DNA of 64,000 nt from Roseovarius gaetbuli (GCF_900172365.1 NZ_FWFJ01000004.1:1-64000), one strand, 5' to 3'; shown: positions 43,616 through 52,816, numbered from the stretch's first letter. Numbers and translations are program-made. The notes: generated by a model from the letters alone, not told the origin.

Positions 43616-44770
43616 TTAGTAACCCTTTTGGACGCGACCAAAGGTCTTGGTCCATTCCTGTTCGTTCTCGTTCCAATAGGCCGGATCGGCAAAGGTCAGG
43701 TTCGCCAAGGTGCCGGTCGGATCAAAGGCCGGCAACGTCGGAATCTTGGCGCCAAGATCAACCTTGGTCGGGTCAAGCGCGGGCGGATAATTCTGGCCTT
43801 CCGCGACCGCGATCGAGGTCGCCGGATCGAGCATGAAGTTCAGCAGCTCTTCGCAGGCCTCCATCGGGCTGCCCTTGATCACGAAGAGGCATTCCTGCCA
43901 GCCATAGCCGTTGGGCGGGTCCATATAACCGATGTCATGGCCCTGTTCCTGAAGCGCGAAAATCCGGCCGGACCAGCCTTCGGTCACGTGAATTTCCTCT
44001 TCGGCAAGCAGGCTCATCAATTCGGCGCCCGAGCCCCAGTACTTCAAGCTAAGGTCACGATGCGTGCGGATCGCGTCCCAGACAGCCTCCATGTCGGTGG
44101 CGCCGTTCGGGTCCTGCCCGGTTTGCAGCGAGGCAAACCAGATCCGCGTGCGCCAGTCGCCCCAGCCGGCAATCTTGCCCTTGTGACCTTCGTCGATCAG
44201 GATCTTGGCGCCTTTTTCCTTCATCTCGTCGTCCGAGATATACTTGCGGTTATAGGCAAGACCGGTGGTGCCATAATCATAGGGCACACAGGACAGCTTG
44301 CCATCGGTCACCTTGCGGAACACATCGACCAACTTGGGGATGACGTATTTCAGGTTCGGGATGTTGTCCTCGTTCAGCTCGCTGGAAAAGCCAAGGTTGT
44401 GATAGCGCGCATAATCGAACACCCCGGACAGGTGGGCGATGTTGTATTCGCCTTCCTGGCCTGCCTTGATGCGGCTGATGTATTCGTCGGGGCCGCCAAA
44501 GGTGCCATCGACCACGTTGATGCCCGTCGCGGCGGTATAGGGGTCAAAGGCGTGCTTGCGGAACGCCTCGGACACAACGCCGCCCCAGCCGTCAAAGCGC
44601 ACCTGCGATACGGTCTGGGCATTGGCGTATTTGGCGAATGGCGTCTGCACGCCATAAGCAAGGCCCGCCGCACCGATCAGCCCGAGAAAGCTGCGCCGGT
44701 CCAGATCGCCGTTCATATACCGTTCGCGCATCCGCTCGAGCCGGGTGGTGTTGTCCATTTTATCGGTCAT
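43616..44770 (-). CDS. Periplasmic polyamine-type solute-binding protein (PotD/PotF-like)
   Basis: About 384 residues. The N-terminus has a Tat-like signal (DRRSFLGLIGAAGLAYGV) ending near YANAQT. The mature part shows VRFDGWGGVVSEAFRKH, GTFGGPDEYISRI, VPYDYGTTGLAYNRKY and the late FMLDPATSIAVAEGQNY, in line with PotD/PotF-type proteins. I chose ATG 44770, with AAGGAG 8 nt upstream. It delivers the ligand to the two permeases transcribed before it. Spermidine, putrescine or another cation is inferred from family and operon. Confidence 0.88.
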   Translation of the reverse strand: MTDKMDNTTRLERMRERYMNGDLDRRSFLGLIGAAGLAYGVQTPFAKYANAQTVSQVRFDGWGGVVSEAFRKHAFDPYTAATGINVVDGTFGGPDEYISRIKAGQEGEYNIAHLSGVFDYARYHNLGFSSELNEDNIPNLKYVIPKLVDVFRKVTDGKLSCVPYDYGTTGLAYNRKYISDDEMKEKGAKILIDEGHKGKIAGWGDWRTRIWFASLQTGQDPNGATDMEAVWDAIRTHRDLSLKYWGSGAELMSLLAEEEIHVTEGWSGRIFALQEQGHDIGYMDPPNGYGWQECLFVIKGSPMEACEELLNFMLDPATSIAVAEGQNYPPALDPTKVDLGAKIPTLPAFDPTGTLANLTFADPAYWNENEQEWTKTFGRVQKGY

Positions 44771-44815
44771 TTTCATCTCCTTGTTGACTGGGGTCTTCAT
44801 CTGTTCGGACGGTTC

Positions 44816-45619
44816 TCAGGTGCCGCCCTTGCTTGCCACCTTGCGCGCAATCGCCAGCCCGAGCAGCGGCAGGCCCACGGTCATGAAAATCATGACCGTG
44901 CCCAAGGCGTTGATCTCGGGGCTGATCGAATTGCGCAGCATGGCGAAAATCTGTGTCGGCACGGTTTCCACCCCGCCGGGCTTCCAAAACAGCGTGCCGG
45001 TGATGTCATCAAAGCTTATCGTGAAGGCGAAAAGCCCCCCGGCCAGCACCGCAGGCATCATCAACGGTAGGGTAATCTCGAAAAACGTCTGGCGCGGGCT
45101 TGCGCCAAGGCTAAGCGCGGCCTCTTCGATATCGCGCTTGATGCTGACAAGGCGCGCCTGCACCACCAGTATCACGAACGGCAGCGTAAAGATCACATGC
45201 CCGGCCAGCAAAAGGGGAAAGCTTTTCGGCAGGCCGAGAAAGTTGAGAAACAACAGCAAGGCCACCGCAAGCACCACCTCGGGCACCAGGATCGGCGCGA
45301 TCAGCATGGTGGTGATCATGTTGCGCCCCGGCACGTTGTAACGCACCAAGGCCAGCGAGGCCAAAACCCCCAAAGTCGTGGAAAACACCGCCGTCAGCGC
45401 CCCAAGAATGATCGAGGTGCGAAAGGCGCGCAGGATCGCCTCGTTCTGGGCCAGTTCCGCGAACCAGCGAAACGAAAAGCCGGTCATCGGAAAGCTGCCG
45501 AACTGGCTTGCGTTGAAACTCAGCAAGACCACGACCGCCACCGGCAGGAACATGAAGATGTAAACCGCGATCGCCCATCCGCGAATAAGGTGCCAGCCGA
45601 GGTTGGTTTTATCCGCCAT
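44816..45619 (-). CDS. ABC transporter permease (PotC-like)
   Basis: A 267-residue permease with six helices and the EAA loop EEAALSLGASPRQTFFEITLPLM broken into EEAALSLGASPRQ and FFEITLPLM, which docks on the ATPase. The start overlaps the PotB-like stop (ATGA). Forms the membrane channel with its partner. Confidence 0.92.
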   Translation of the reverse strand: MADKTNLGWHLIRGWAIAVYIFMFLPVAVVVLLSFNASQFGSFPMTGFSFRWFAELAQNEAILRAFRTSIILGALTAVFSTTLGVLASLALVRYNVPGRNMITTMLIAPILVPEVVLAVALLLFLNFLGLPKSFPLLLAGHVIFTLPFVILVVQARLVSIKRDIEEAALSLGASPRQTFFEITLPLMMPAVLAGGLFAFTISFDDITGTLFWKPGGVETVPTQIFAMLRNSISPEINALGTVMIFMTVGLPLLGLAIARKVASKGGT

Positions 45620-46485
45620 CAGCCAAGCCCCTTCATCAACTGCGCCATGCCAAGATAGCGGTTGTAGATCAGGACAAGCGCCCCAAGCACCGCCAAGAGC
45701 ATCAGGCTAAGCGCGCTGCCAAGCGGCCAGTTGAGCTGGGTGATGATCGCCTCGAACACCAGATTGGCAAACATCGCATCCCTTGGCCCGCCAAGCACGA
45801 GCGGCGTGATATAGGTGCCCGCGCCAAGCACGAAACACAGCAACCCGCCCGCCGCCAGCCCCGGAAGCGAGAGCGGCAAGGTGACCTGCATGAACGCCTG
45901 CCACCGGGTGGCGCCAAGCGAATTCGCGGCATCCTCAAGATTGGTGTCGATGCCATCAAGGCTAACAAAGACATTCAGCACCATGAAGGGCAGCAGGAAA
46001 TGCACCAGACCGAGGATAACGGTGGTCTGGTTGTACAGCATCTGAATCGGCTCATCTATGATCCCGATCCAGAGCATGAAGGTGTTGAACGCCCCCGAAA
46101 CCCCCAGAATATTGATCCAGCTCATCGTGCGGATGATATAGCTGATCCAGAATGGCAGCATCAAAAGCAAAAGCAAAATCGCCTTGTTGCCGCTTGACCG
46201 GGCAATGAAATAGGCCGCCGGATAGCCCATCAAGGCACAGACAACCGTGGTGATCGCGGCGATCTTGAGGGTGCCCAAAAGGATGTCGCGGTAGAAGGCG
46301 TCGCTCAGAACCTCTTGCCAGTTATCGAGGAAAAACCCGACCTGATCCGCCCCCGTCGACGTCCTAAGCCAGAACGAATAGACCACGATGAACATCAGCG
46401 GCACAAACAGCAAAAGCACCACCGCGCCAAGCGCCGGTGACAGCAAAATCCAAGGTTGTCTTGCCTCTCTGGCTTCGACTGACAT
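45619..46485 (-). CDS. ABC transporter permease (PotB-like)
   Basis: A 288-residue permease with six helices; EAA loop LEDAANSLGATRWQAF. First gene of the ten-gene operon running to 37563, facing away from the LysR gene. The 108-bp gap to lysR holds the control region. Confidence 0.92.
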   Translation of the reverse strand: MSVEAREARQPWILLSPALGAVVLLLFVPLMFIVVYSFWLRTSTGADQVGFFLDNWQEVLSDAFYRDILLGTLKIAAITTVVCALMGYPAAYFIARSSGNKAILLLLLMLPFWISYIIRTMSWINILGVSGAFNTFMLWIGIIDEPIQMLYNQTTVILGLVHFLLPFMVLNVFVSLDGIDTNLEDAANSLGATRWQAFMQVTLPLSLPGLAAGGLLCFVLGAGTYITPLVLGGPRDAMFANLVFEAIITQLNWPLGSALSLMLLAVLGALVLIYNRYLGMAQLMKGLG

Positions 46486-46557
46486 GCGGTTCCCTAGTGT
46501 TTTGACGCCGCGGATGCGGGGTTGCGATCAGGATGCAAACCGGGCAAGCATAAATCC

Positions 46558-46588
46558 AATAGATAATCACAATTCTCATAATAGATAA
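46558..46588. promoter_or_regulatory. Direct repeats between potB-like gene and lysR
   Basis: AATAGATAA occurs at 46558-46566 and 46580-46588, 22 bp apart (two helical turns), in an AT-rich block just before the lysR start at 46594. Repeated half sites on one DNA face are typical of LysR-type recognition and activation sites, or the promoter of one gene. Confidence 0.5.
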
Positions 46589-46593
46589 AATCA

Positions 46594-47553
46594 ATGGATG
46601 ATCAAAATAGCCCCGAACGCATCATGCGCGAGATGGATTGGAACCTGTTGCGCACCTTCGTGGTGCTGGCGCAGGCGCGCTCTGTCACCGATGCCGCGAC
46701 CCGGCTTCGCCTGACCCAACCCTCGGTTTCTACCGCCTTGAAAAGGTTGGAAAACAGGGTTGGTAAAAAGCTCATTGATCGCAGTCCGGGGCACTTTCAA
46801 CTGACCGATGCGGGTCAGGTTCTCTATCGTGAGGCGGTGGACATTCAGGGCTCTATCCTGCGGCTGTCGACCCTGATGCGCAACATGACTGACGAGGTAA
46901 CCGGCCATGTGCGCCTGTCTCTGGCCAGCCACGTCATCTGCCCGCTTTTTAATCAGGTGCTGGCGGAATTTCACGCCGAGAACCCCCGCGCGACGCTGTC
47001 GATTGATGTTTTCACCTCGGCCCTGGCGGTCGAAACGGTCACCGCGCGCTCGGCCTCGTTTGCGATCTGCCTTGTGCATCAGCGCAATTCCAAGCTTGAA
47101 TACAAGCGCCTGTTCCGGGAATATTTCGGCCTGTTCTGCGGCCCGCCGCACCCCTTGTTCAGGCGCAAGAACCTCACGCGCGCCGATCTTGCCGGGCATT
47201 CGGCCGTCAGCTTTGGCACCGACCGGCTTCAGGACGCGCTCAAACCCGTGACCCTGATGCGCGCCCAGGCCGAGCTTGGCGATAAGATCATCGCCACCTC
47301 AAGCCACCTCGAAGAGGTGCGCCGCCTGATCATCGCCGGGCTTGGCGTCGGGCCGCTGCCGCTTCATGTGGCAGCGCGCGATGTGCGCGATGGCCAACTC
47401 TGGCAACTGCCGCCCTATGATCAGACCGCGCCGATTGACGTGCACGTGGTCTGGAACCCGCGCGCGGTCTTGAACCGAGCGGAAAAATGGCTGTTGGATC
47501 GCCTGTTGCAACGCATCGAAGAGACCCCGATGGATCAGCGCACCTATCGCTAG
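46594..47553 (+). CDS. LysR-family regulator of the polyamine operon
   Basis: A 319-residue LTTR: N-terminal HTH (LLRTFVVLAQARSVTDAA, TQPSVSTALKRLE) and a periplasmic-binding-like effector domain (about 100-305). An internal ATG (MDWNLLRTF, 46627) is an alternative start at the usual position for LTTRs. Divergent from the ABC operon, so it most likely activates it in response to the imported amine. Ends in a 4-bp convergent overlap with the HAD gene. Confidence 0.9.
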   Translation: MDDQNSPERIMREMDWNLLRTFVVLAQARSVTDAATRLRLTQPSVSTALKRLENRVGKKLIDRSPGHFQLTDAGQVLYREAVDIQGSILRLSTLMRNMTDEVTGHVRLSLASHVICPLFNQVLAEFHAENPRATLSIDVFTSALAVETVTARSASFAICLVHQRNSKLEYKRLFREYFGLFCGPPHPLFRRKNLTRADLAGHSAVSFGTDRLQDALKPVTLMRAQAELGDKIIATSSHLEEVRRLIIAGLGVGPLPLHVAARDVRDGQLWQLPPYDQTAPIDVHVVWNPRAVLNRAEKWLLDRLLQRIEETPMDQRTYR

Positions 47554-48434
47554 ATGCGCGCGACCTGCCAGTCGGGGTAAAGGCCGCATTCGTCGATGAA
47601 CGGGGCAACATCATGCCCGGCAAAAAGCCCATCCTGCGTGACCAGAACCGTGCGCCAGCCCGCCGCCGCGCCACCAAGAATATCAGTGTGAAGCGTATCG
47701 CCCACCATCGCAATCCGGGTCTTGTCGATCCCGGCAAGGGTTGCGCTCGCCATGGCATGCACATCGGCGAACGGCTTGCCAAAGAACATCACTTCGGCCG
47801 CCGTCAAATCGGCAAGCTGATGACCATAAAACCCCGGTTCGATTGAAAACCCGTGATCGCGCGGCGCAACCAGATCGGCATTGGCGATGATCACACGCCG
47901 CGGATGATCAAGCAATGACACCTCAAGCAACCGCTGGCGCGCATCGCTCCAATTGGCGCTGGAGAGAAACAAAAAACCCTCGGCCCGATCATAATCCGCC
48001 GGGTTATCACCCAGCCGGATCACCGGCATTTCCAAGTCGCTCAAGCTATCTTCCGGCGCGGCGATAACGCCCCAAAGCCGGTTATCAAGCACACAAAGGG
48101 CGGCGTCGCGGCTGGTGATGATTTCATCAGGTTCAAGCAGAACACCGAGCCTCTCGAACTTGGCCACAGCGCCCGCGCGATCATAGCTTGCCGCATTGGT
48201 GAGAACCCTGATCTGACAGCCACGCGCGCGCAGGGCGGCCACCCGGCTGGCCGCGCCGGGGATCGGCGTTTCGCCGACGTTGAGCACACCAAAGGCATCG
48301 AACACAAAGGCATCGACCTGATCGGCGATTTCGCCAAGGTCAGCGACGCTCTGCGGCTGCGGCTGAACAACTGCGACCGGCAGGCGCGGGCGGATCGCCT
48401 CGTATCTGTCGAAAATGCCGCGCAGGCCATTCAT
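47550..48434 (-). CDS. HAD-superfamily class IIA hydrolase
   Basis: A 294-residue HAD phosphatase of the TIGR01459/NagD-like group. Motif I is FVFDAFGVLNVGE (nucleophile Asp and acid Asp/Ala pattern altered: DAF rather than DxD), the class II cap follows, and motif IV is AMVGDTLHTDILGG. Likely hydrolyses a small phosphorylated metabolite. It stands alone between the LysR gene and the DeoR operon; no pathway link is visible. Confidence 0.85.
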   Translation of the reverse strand: MNGLRGIFDRYEAIRPRLPVAVVQPQPQSVADLGEIADQVDAFVFDAFGVLNVGETPIPGAASRVAALRARGCQIRVLTNAASYDRAGAVAKFERLGVLLEPDEIITSRDAALCVLDNRLWGVIAAPEDSLSDLEMPVIRLGDNPADYDRAEGFLFLSSANWSDARQRLLEVSLLDHPRRVIIANADLVAPRDHGFSIEPGFYGHQLADLTAAEVMFFGKPFADVHAMASATLAGIDKTRIAMVGDTLHTDILGGAAAGWRTVLVTQDGLFAGHDVAPFIDECGLYPDWQVARI

Positions 48435-48517
48435 GCGTGATCCTTCCCCTGGTGGCCGACACTGATTCGACCAGCGCGAGCCTATCCGGCGGCGGCCTTT
48501 CTAAAAAGCGCGAATGA

Positions 48518-48548
48518 TCAAAATTGACCGCCTATCGTCAAAATGGAC
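48518..48548. promoter_or_regulatory. Direct repeats upstream of the DeoR operon
   Basis: TCAAAATTGAC (48518-48528) recurs as TCAAAATGGAC (48538-48548), 20 bp apart with one mismatch and a partly shared flank (GCCT). A GATCGTTTCGCTCA-like stretch lies close to the start (48660-48674). These are candidate binding sites for the DeoR-type regulator. The remainder of 48435-48704 shows no gene. Confidence 0.4.
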
Positions 48549-48704
48549 GCCTGAAATTTATGGTTTCTTCCTGAAAGTATTCAAATAACTGTCACAAAAC
48601 CAGCGTATCAGCGCCGCAAGCCCCGTCTGCGTGGGATCTTAGAAAAATGTTGCTTTAATGATCGTTTCGCTCATTCTGTGGTCAGAAATGGAGATATGCC
48701 CATA

Positions 48705-49484
48705 ATGTCATCCAAAAAGCGAAAACGCAGGGACGAGATACTGGACCTCATGCAGACTCAAAAAAGCGTCTCGGTGGATGAGCTTGTCACCACCTTTGGC
48801 GTCTCTGCCCAAACCGTGCGCCGCGATATCAACCACCTGTGCCAGGAGAACCTGCTGCGGCGGCGCCATGGTGGGGCCGACCTTTTTGAAAAACAGCTCA
48901 ACCAACCCTACCAACAGCGCAAGACCACCAATCCGCAAGCGAAAGAGGCCATCGCCCACGCCGCCGCCGCGCTTATACCCGATGATGTGACGGTGTTCTT
49001 TTCCATCGGCACCACACCGGCCTTTGTGGCCGAGGCGCTGCGCGAGCGCAAACGGCTGACGGTGGTGACCAACAACCTCAATGTGGTGATGGCCCTGTCG
49101 AGCGAGCCGACCAACCGCATCATCGTGCCGGGGGGCGAAGTGCGCCTGCCCGACCTTGATATTCTAGGCGACGAGGTGCCGCGCTTTTTTGAAGGTTACC
49201 GCGCCGAGTTTGGCATTTGCGGCGTTGCCGGCGTTGCCGAAGATGGCGCGCTTTTGGATTTCCACGCCTCAGAGGTGCGCGTGCGCGAACAGATCCGCAT
49301 GGCCTGTGAAACCTCGATCCTCGTGCTTGACCATACCAAGTTTGGCCGCGTCGCCCCGGTGGTGGGCGGCCATCTGGGCGAGGTTGACCGCATCATCATG
49401 GATCGCGCGCCCGACGCCCGGTTTGCCCCGGTGCTTGAGCGGGTTGGCGACCGCCTGACCATCGTCCAAGGAGGCAGCTCATGA
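48705..49484 (+). CDS. DeoR/GlpR-family regulator
   Basis: A 259-residue repressor: HTH with RRDEILDLMQTQKSVSVDEL and VSAQTVRRDINHL, the RRRHGGA linker, and a DeoR sensor domain (FFSIGTTPAFVAEAL; VTNNLNVVMALS; LDILGDEV). Such proteins sense phosphorylated sugars or glycerol 3-phosphate. I chose ATG 48705, with GGAGA 10 nt ahead. The stop overlaps the ATPase start (ATGA), placing it first in the transport operon, so it is probably autoregulated. Confidence 0.9.
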   Translation: MSSKKRKRRDEILDLMQTQKSVSVDELVTTFGVSAQTVRRDINHLCQENLLRRRHGGADLFEKQLNQPYQQRKTTNPQAKEAIAHAAAALIPDDVTVFFSIGTTPAFVAEALRERKRLTVVTNNLNVVMALSSEPTNRIIVPGGEVRLPDLDILGDEVPRFFEGYRAEFGICGVAGVAEDGALLDFHASEVRVREQIRMACETSILVLDHTKFGRVAPVVGGHLGEVDRIIMDRAPDARFAPVLERVGDRLTIVQGGSS

Positions 49485-50506
49485 CCACGCAACCATTTGT
49501 TTCGCTCAAAGGCATCGGCAAACGCTGGAACGGCAAGCTTGGGGTCGAGGATGTCAGCCTCGATATCCCCGAAGGCGCCTTTGTTGCGCTGCTTGGACCA
49601 TCGGGTTGTGGCAAGTCGACCACGCTGCGGCTTTTGGCCGGGCTTGAGATCCCGGACGAGGGCAAGATCGTGATCGACGGGCGAGATGTCACCACAAGTG
49701 CGGCCTCGGATCGCAATCTGTCGATGGTGTTTCAATCCTACGCGCTTTTCCCGCATCTCTCGGTCGCCGAGAATGTCATGTTCGGCCTCAAGGTACGCCG
49801 CGTGCCGCGCGCCGAGCGACTGGAAAAGCTGAAGCGCGCGCTTGAAATCACCGGCCTCACCGGGCTTGAGGATCGCAAACCCGGCGAATTGTCCGGCGGT
49901 CAGCGCCAGCGCGTCGCCCTCGCCCGCGCCATTGTCGCCGGTCAGCGGTTGTGCCTGATGGATGAACCGCTCTCGAACCTCGATGCCAAGCTGCGCAATG
50001 CGGTGCGCAAGGACATCAAGAAGCTGCAACGGGATCTGGGCATCACGGTGGTTTACGTCACCCACGATCAAACCGAAGCGATGAGCATGGCCGATATCGT
50101 GGTCCTGATGAAGGACGGGCGCATTCAGCAGATAGGCTCGCCGCAAGAACTTTATAGCGCGCCGGTCAATACCTTCGTGGCCGAGTTCGTCGGCGCGCCG
50201 CCGATGGCCTTGATCAAGGGGCATGCGCTTACCGGGTTTGACGACGACACAACCATCGGGCTGCGCGCCGAAAATATCCGCCTTGAAAAGCCCGGCAAGG
50301 GACGGCTGGTTTGCACCGTCACCGAATGCGAATTTCTGGGCGCCGAAACCTTTATCGGCCTCGCACATGACCATGCCACCGGCCTCACGCTCAAGGCGCC
50401 GGGCATGGCGCTTCACCCAAGCGGGCACACCGTCGAGATCAGCTTTGCCGATGGTGACCTGCATGTTTTCGATTCCGGGGGCAAACGGGTGGCGCGCGCC
50501 ACCTGA
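49481..50506 (+). CDS. ABC transporter ATPase (UgpC/MsmK-like)
   Basis: A 341-residue ATPase: Walker A GPSGCGKST, signature LSGGQRQR, Walker B LCLMDEPLSNLD, VTHDQTEAM, then a TOBE/OB regulatory domain (from about 240). It serves the CUT1-type permeases encoded downstream and starts within the regulator's stop codon. Confidence 0.92.
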   Translation: MTTQPFVSLKGIGKRWNGKLGVEDVSLDIPEGAFVALLGPSGCGKSTTLRLLAGLEIPDEGKIVIDGRDVTTSAASDRNLSMVFQSYALFPHLSVAENVMFGLKVRRVPRAERLEKLKRALEITGLTGLEDRKPGELSGGQRQRVALARAIVAGQRLCLMDEPLSNLDAKLRNAVRKDIKKLQRDLGITVVYVTHDQTEAMSMADIVVLMKDGRIQQIGSPQELYSAPVNTFVAEFVGAPPMALIKGHALTGFDDDTTIGLRAENIRLEKPGKGRLVCTVTECEFLGAETFIGLAHDHATGLTLKAPGMALHPSGHTVEISFADGDLHVFDSGGKRVARAT

Positions 50507-50588
50507 CCCCACCCGCCAAACGCCACGATCACGCATAACAAGTGGCGCAACACCCAAGACTGACACCGATAAATCTCAGGAGGATACA

Positions 50589-51857
50589 ATGTATTTCACC
50601 AAGCATCTCGGGCTCGCGCTTTCCGGCGCCATGGCCCTTTCGCTGGCGTCACAGGCGCAGGCCGAAACCGAACTTACCATGTATTACCCGATTGCCGTGG
50701 GCGGCGCCCTGACCGAGGTGGTCGATGGCATCGTCGCCGATTTTCAGGCCGAAAACCCCGACATCAAGGTCAATGCGATCTATTCGGGCAACTATGACGA
50801 CACCCGCGTGCGCGCCCTCTCTGCGCTCAATTCCGGCGAACCGGCGCAATTGGCGGTGATGTTCTCGATCGACGCCTATGACCTGATCGAACAGGATCTG
50901 ATCCTGCCGTTTGACGATGTGCTGAAGAGCGATGCAGATCGCGCCTGGCTTGACGGGTTTTACCCGGCGCTGATGGCCAATGGCCAAATCGAAGGCAAGA
51001 CATGGGGCATCCCGTTCCAGCGTTCGACCATCGTGGCCTATTACAACAAGGACATGTTCCGCGCCGCCGGTCTTGACCCCGAAAAGGCCCCCACAACCTG
51101 GGACGAGATGATCAGCATGGGCAAGGCCCTCACCAAGGATGATACCTATGGCGTGATGATCCCCTCGACGGGTTATCCCTATTGGATGTTCCAGGCGCTC
51201 GCGATCCAGAACGGCAAGGAATTGATGGCCGGCGACGGGCTTACGACCTATTTCGACGATCCCGACGTCATCGAGACGCTGGAATTCTGGAAATCGCTTT
51301 CGGCCGAGCATGGCATCATGCCCACCGGAACGGTTGAGTGGGGCACCCTGCGTCAGGCGTTTCTTGAGGGCCAGACCGCGATGATGTGGCATTCCACCGG
51401 CAACCTGACTGCGGTCAAGAAGGCGGCGGAATTTGACTTTGGCGTCGCGATGCTTCCGGGCAACAAGCGGCTTGGCTCGCCCACCGGCGGCGGTAACTTT
51501 TACCTCTTCAAAGACACCACAGACGAAGAGCGCGAAGCGGCCATGAAGCTTATCCAGTTCATGACCTCACCCGATCAGGCCGCAGCCTGGTCGATCGCCA
51601 CCGGCTATATGGGTGTCTCGCCCGCCGCCTATGAGACCGAGGCGCTTAAATCCTATACTGCCGAATTCCCGCCCGCGCTTGTGGCGCGCAATCAGCTTGA
51701 ACATGCGGTCGCCGAGTTTTCGACGTTCGAGACCGCGCGTGTGCGTGACGGGCTTAACAACGCGATCCAATCGGCACTGACCGGGGCCAAAACCCCGGCC
51801 GATGCTCTGGCCGAGGCACAGGCCGGCGCCAAGCGTCTTTTGGCCGGCTACCAGTAA
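50589..51857 (+). CDS. Extracellular solute-binding protein (UgpB-like)
   Basis: A 422-residue family 1 binding protein. Signal peptide MYFTKHLGLALSGAM...ASQAQA-ET; the mature start ELTMYYPIAVGGALTEVVDG resembles UgpB, and MMWHSTGN plus FYLFKDTTDEEREAAMKLI are typical of the family. The ATG at 50589 follows AGGAGG. Ligand inferred from context: glycerol 3-phosphate or a glycerophosphodiester. Confidence 0.88.
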   Translation: MYFTKHLGLALSGAMALSLASQAQAETELTMYYPIAVGGALTEVVDGIVADFQAENPDIKVNAIYSGNYDDTRVRALSALNSGEPAQLAVMFSIDAYDLIEQDLILPFDDVLKSDADRAWLDGFYPALMANGQIEGKTWGIPFQRSTIVAYYNKDMFRAAGLDPEKAPTTWDEMISMGKALTKDDTYGVMIPSTGYPYWMFQALAIQNGKELMAGDGLTTYFDDPDVIETLEFWKSLSAEHGIMPTGTVEWGTLRQAFLEGQTAMMWHSTGNLTAVKKAAEFDFGVAMLPGNKRLGSPTGGGNFYLFKDTTDEEREAAMKLIQFMTSPDQAAAWSIATGYMGVSPAAYETEALKSYTAEFPPALVARNQLEHAVAEFSTFETARVRDGLNNAIQSALTGAKTPADALAEAQAGAKRLLAGYQ

Positions 51858-51867
51858 GCACACCACC

Positions 51868-51894
51868 GACACCGGCCTGCCTCGGGCTGGTGTC
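51868..51894 (+). terminator. Intercistronic hairpin after the UgpB-like gene
   Basis: GACACCGGCC (51868-51877) pairs with GGCTGGTGTC (51885-51894) with one G-T wobble and a 7-nt loop, 10 nt beyond the binding-protein stop and just before the permease gene. It is followed by a short pyrimidine run but not a clear T-tract, so attenuation or mRNA protection is likelier than full termination. Confidence 0.6.
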
Positions 51895-51919
51895 CCTTCC
51901 CCAACAAAAGGGCCGCGCA

Positions 51920-52816
51920 ATGTCAAACCCACATGCCAATCTGGAACGGCGCAGACAGGCGATTTACGGCTGGCTTTTGCTAAGCCCGGCAGCCTTGCTC
52001 TTGTCGGTCTTTGCCTTTTACCCGTCCCTTGCAACGCTCTGGTCAAGCACGTTCTCGCGCGGCAATCGCCGCAACCCGTCGGAATATATCGGCCTTGAAA
52101 ACTACGCTGACCTGTTTGCCGATCCGACGTTTTGGCTGGTGGTACGCAACAACCTGTTTTACGCCGGCGTCACCATTCCGGTGTCGATCTTCATCGCGCT
52201 TTCAATGGCGCTTTGGGCCAATTCCAAGATCCCCGCACGCGGCTTTGTGCGCACGGCGTATTTCACGCCAACTGTGTTGCCAATGATCGCCGCCGCCAAT
52301 CTGTGGCTGTTTTTCTACACCCCCGGCCTTGGCGTTCTTGATCAGATAGGTGCGCTGTTTGGCCTGCCTTCGGTCAACTGGCTGGGCCAGCCGGAAACCG
52401 CGCTTTGGGCGATCATAATCGTGACAATCTGGAAAGAGGCGGGGTTTTTCATGATCTTCTATCTCGCCGCGCTTCAGACCATCCCCGAAGACCTCAAAGA
52501 GGCCGCCGATATCGAGGGTGCAAGCCGCTGGACCTATACCCGCCGGATCGTTTTACCACTGTTGATGCCGACCACGCTTTTCATCATGGTCAATGCGATG
52601 ATCAACTCGGTCAAATTGATCGACCACCTGTTTATTCTGACCAAAGGCGGGCCGTCGGATGCCTCAAAACTCATCCTCTATTATATTTGGGAAATGGCCT
52701 TTGCCTTCTTTGATGCGCCCCATGCCGCCGCAATGACGATGCTGGTGCTTCTGGTGCTCGGGATCGTCGCCGCCATCCAGTTCTTCTTTATCGACCGCAG
52801 GACGCACTACCAATGA
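51920..52816 (+). CDS. ABC transporter permease (UgpA-like)
   Basis: A 298-residue CUT1-type permease with six helices; EAA loop KEAADIEGASRWTYTRRIVLP broken as KEAADIEGASRW / RRIVLPLL. ATG 51920 follows AAAAGGGCC. Its stop overlaps the next permease (ATGA). Confidence 0.92.
   Translation: MSNPHANLERRRQAIYGWLLLSPAALLLSVFAFYPSLATLWSSTFSRGNRRNPSEYIGLENYADLFADPTFWLVVRNNLFYAGVTIPVSIFIALSMALWANSKIPARGFVRTAYFTPTVLPMIAAANLWLFFYTPGLGVLDQIGALFGLPSVNWLGQPETALWAIIIVTIWKEAGFFMIFYLAALQTIPEDLKEAADIEGASRWTYTRRIVLPLLMPTTLFIMVNAMINSVKLIDHLFILTKGGPSDASKLILYYIWEMAFAFFDAPHAAAMTMLVLLVLGIVAAIQFFFIDRRTHYQ

Noticed and set aside
43124-45070. A 648-codon plus-strand frame opposite the Pot-like genes
   Set aside because: Antisense to three well-supported ABC genes, with no domain of its own.
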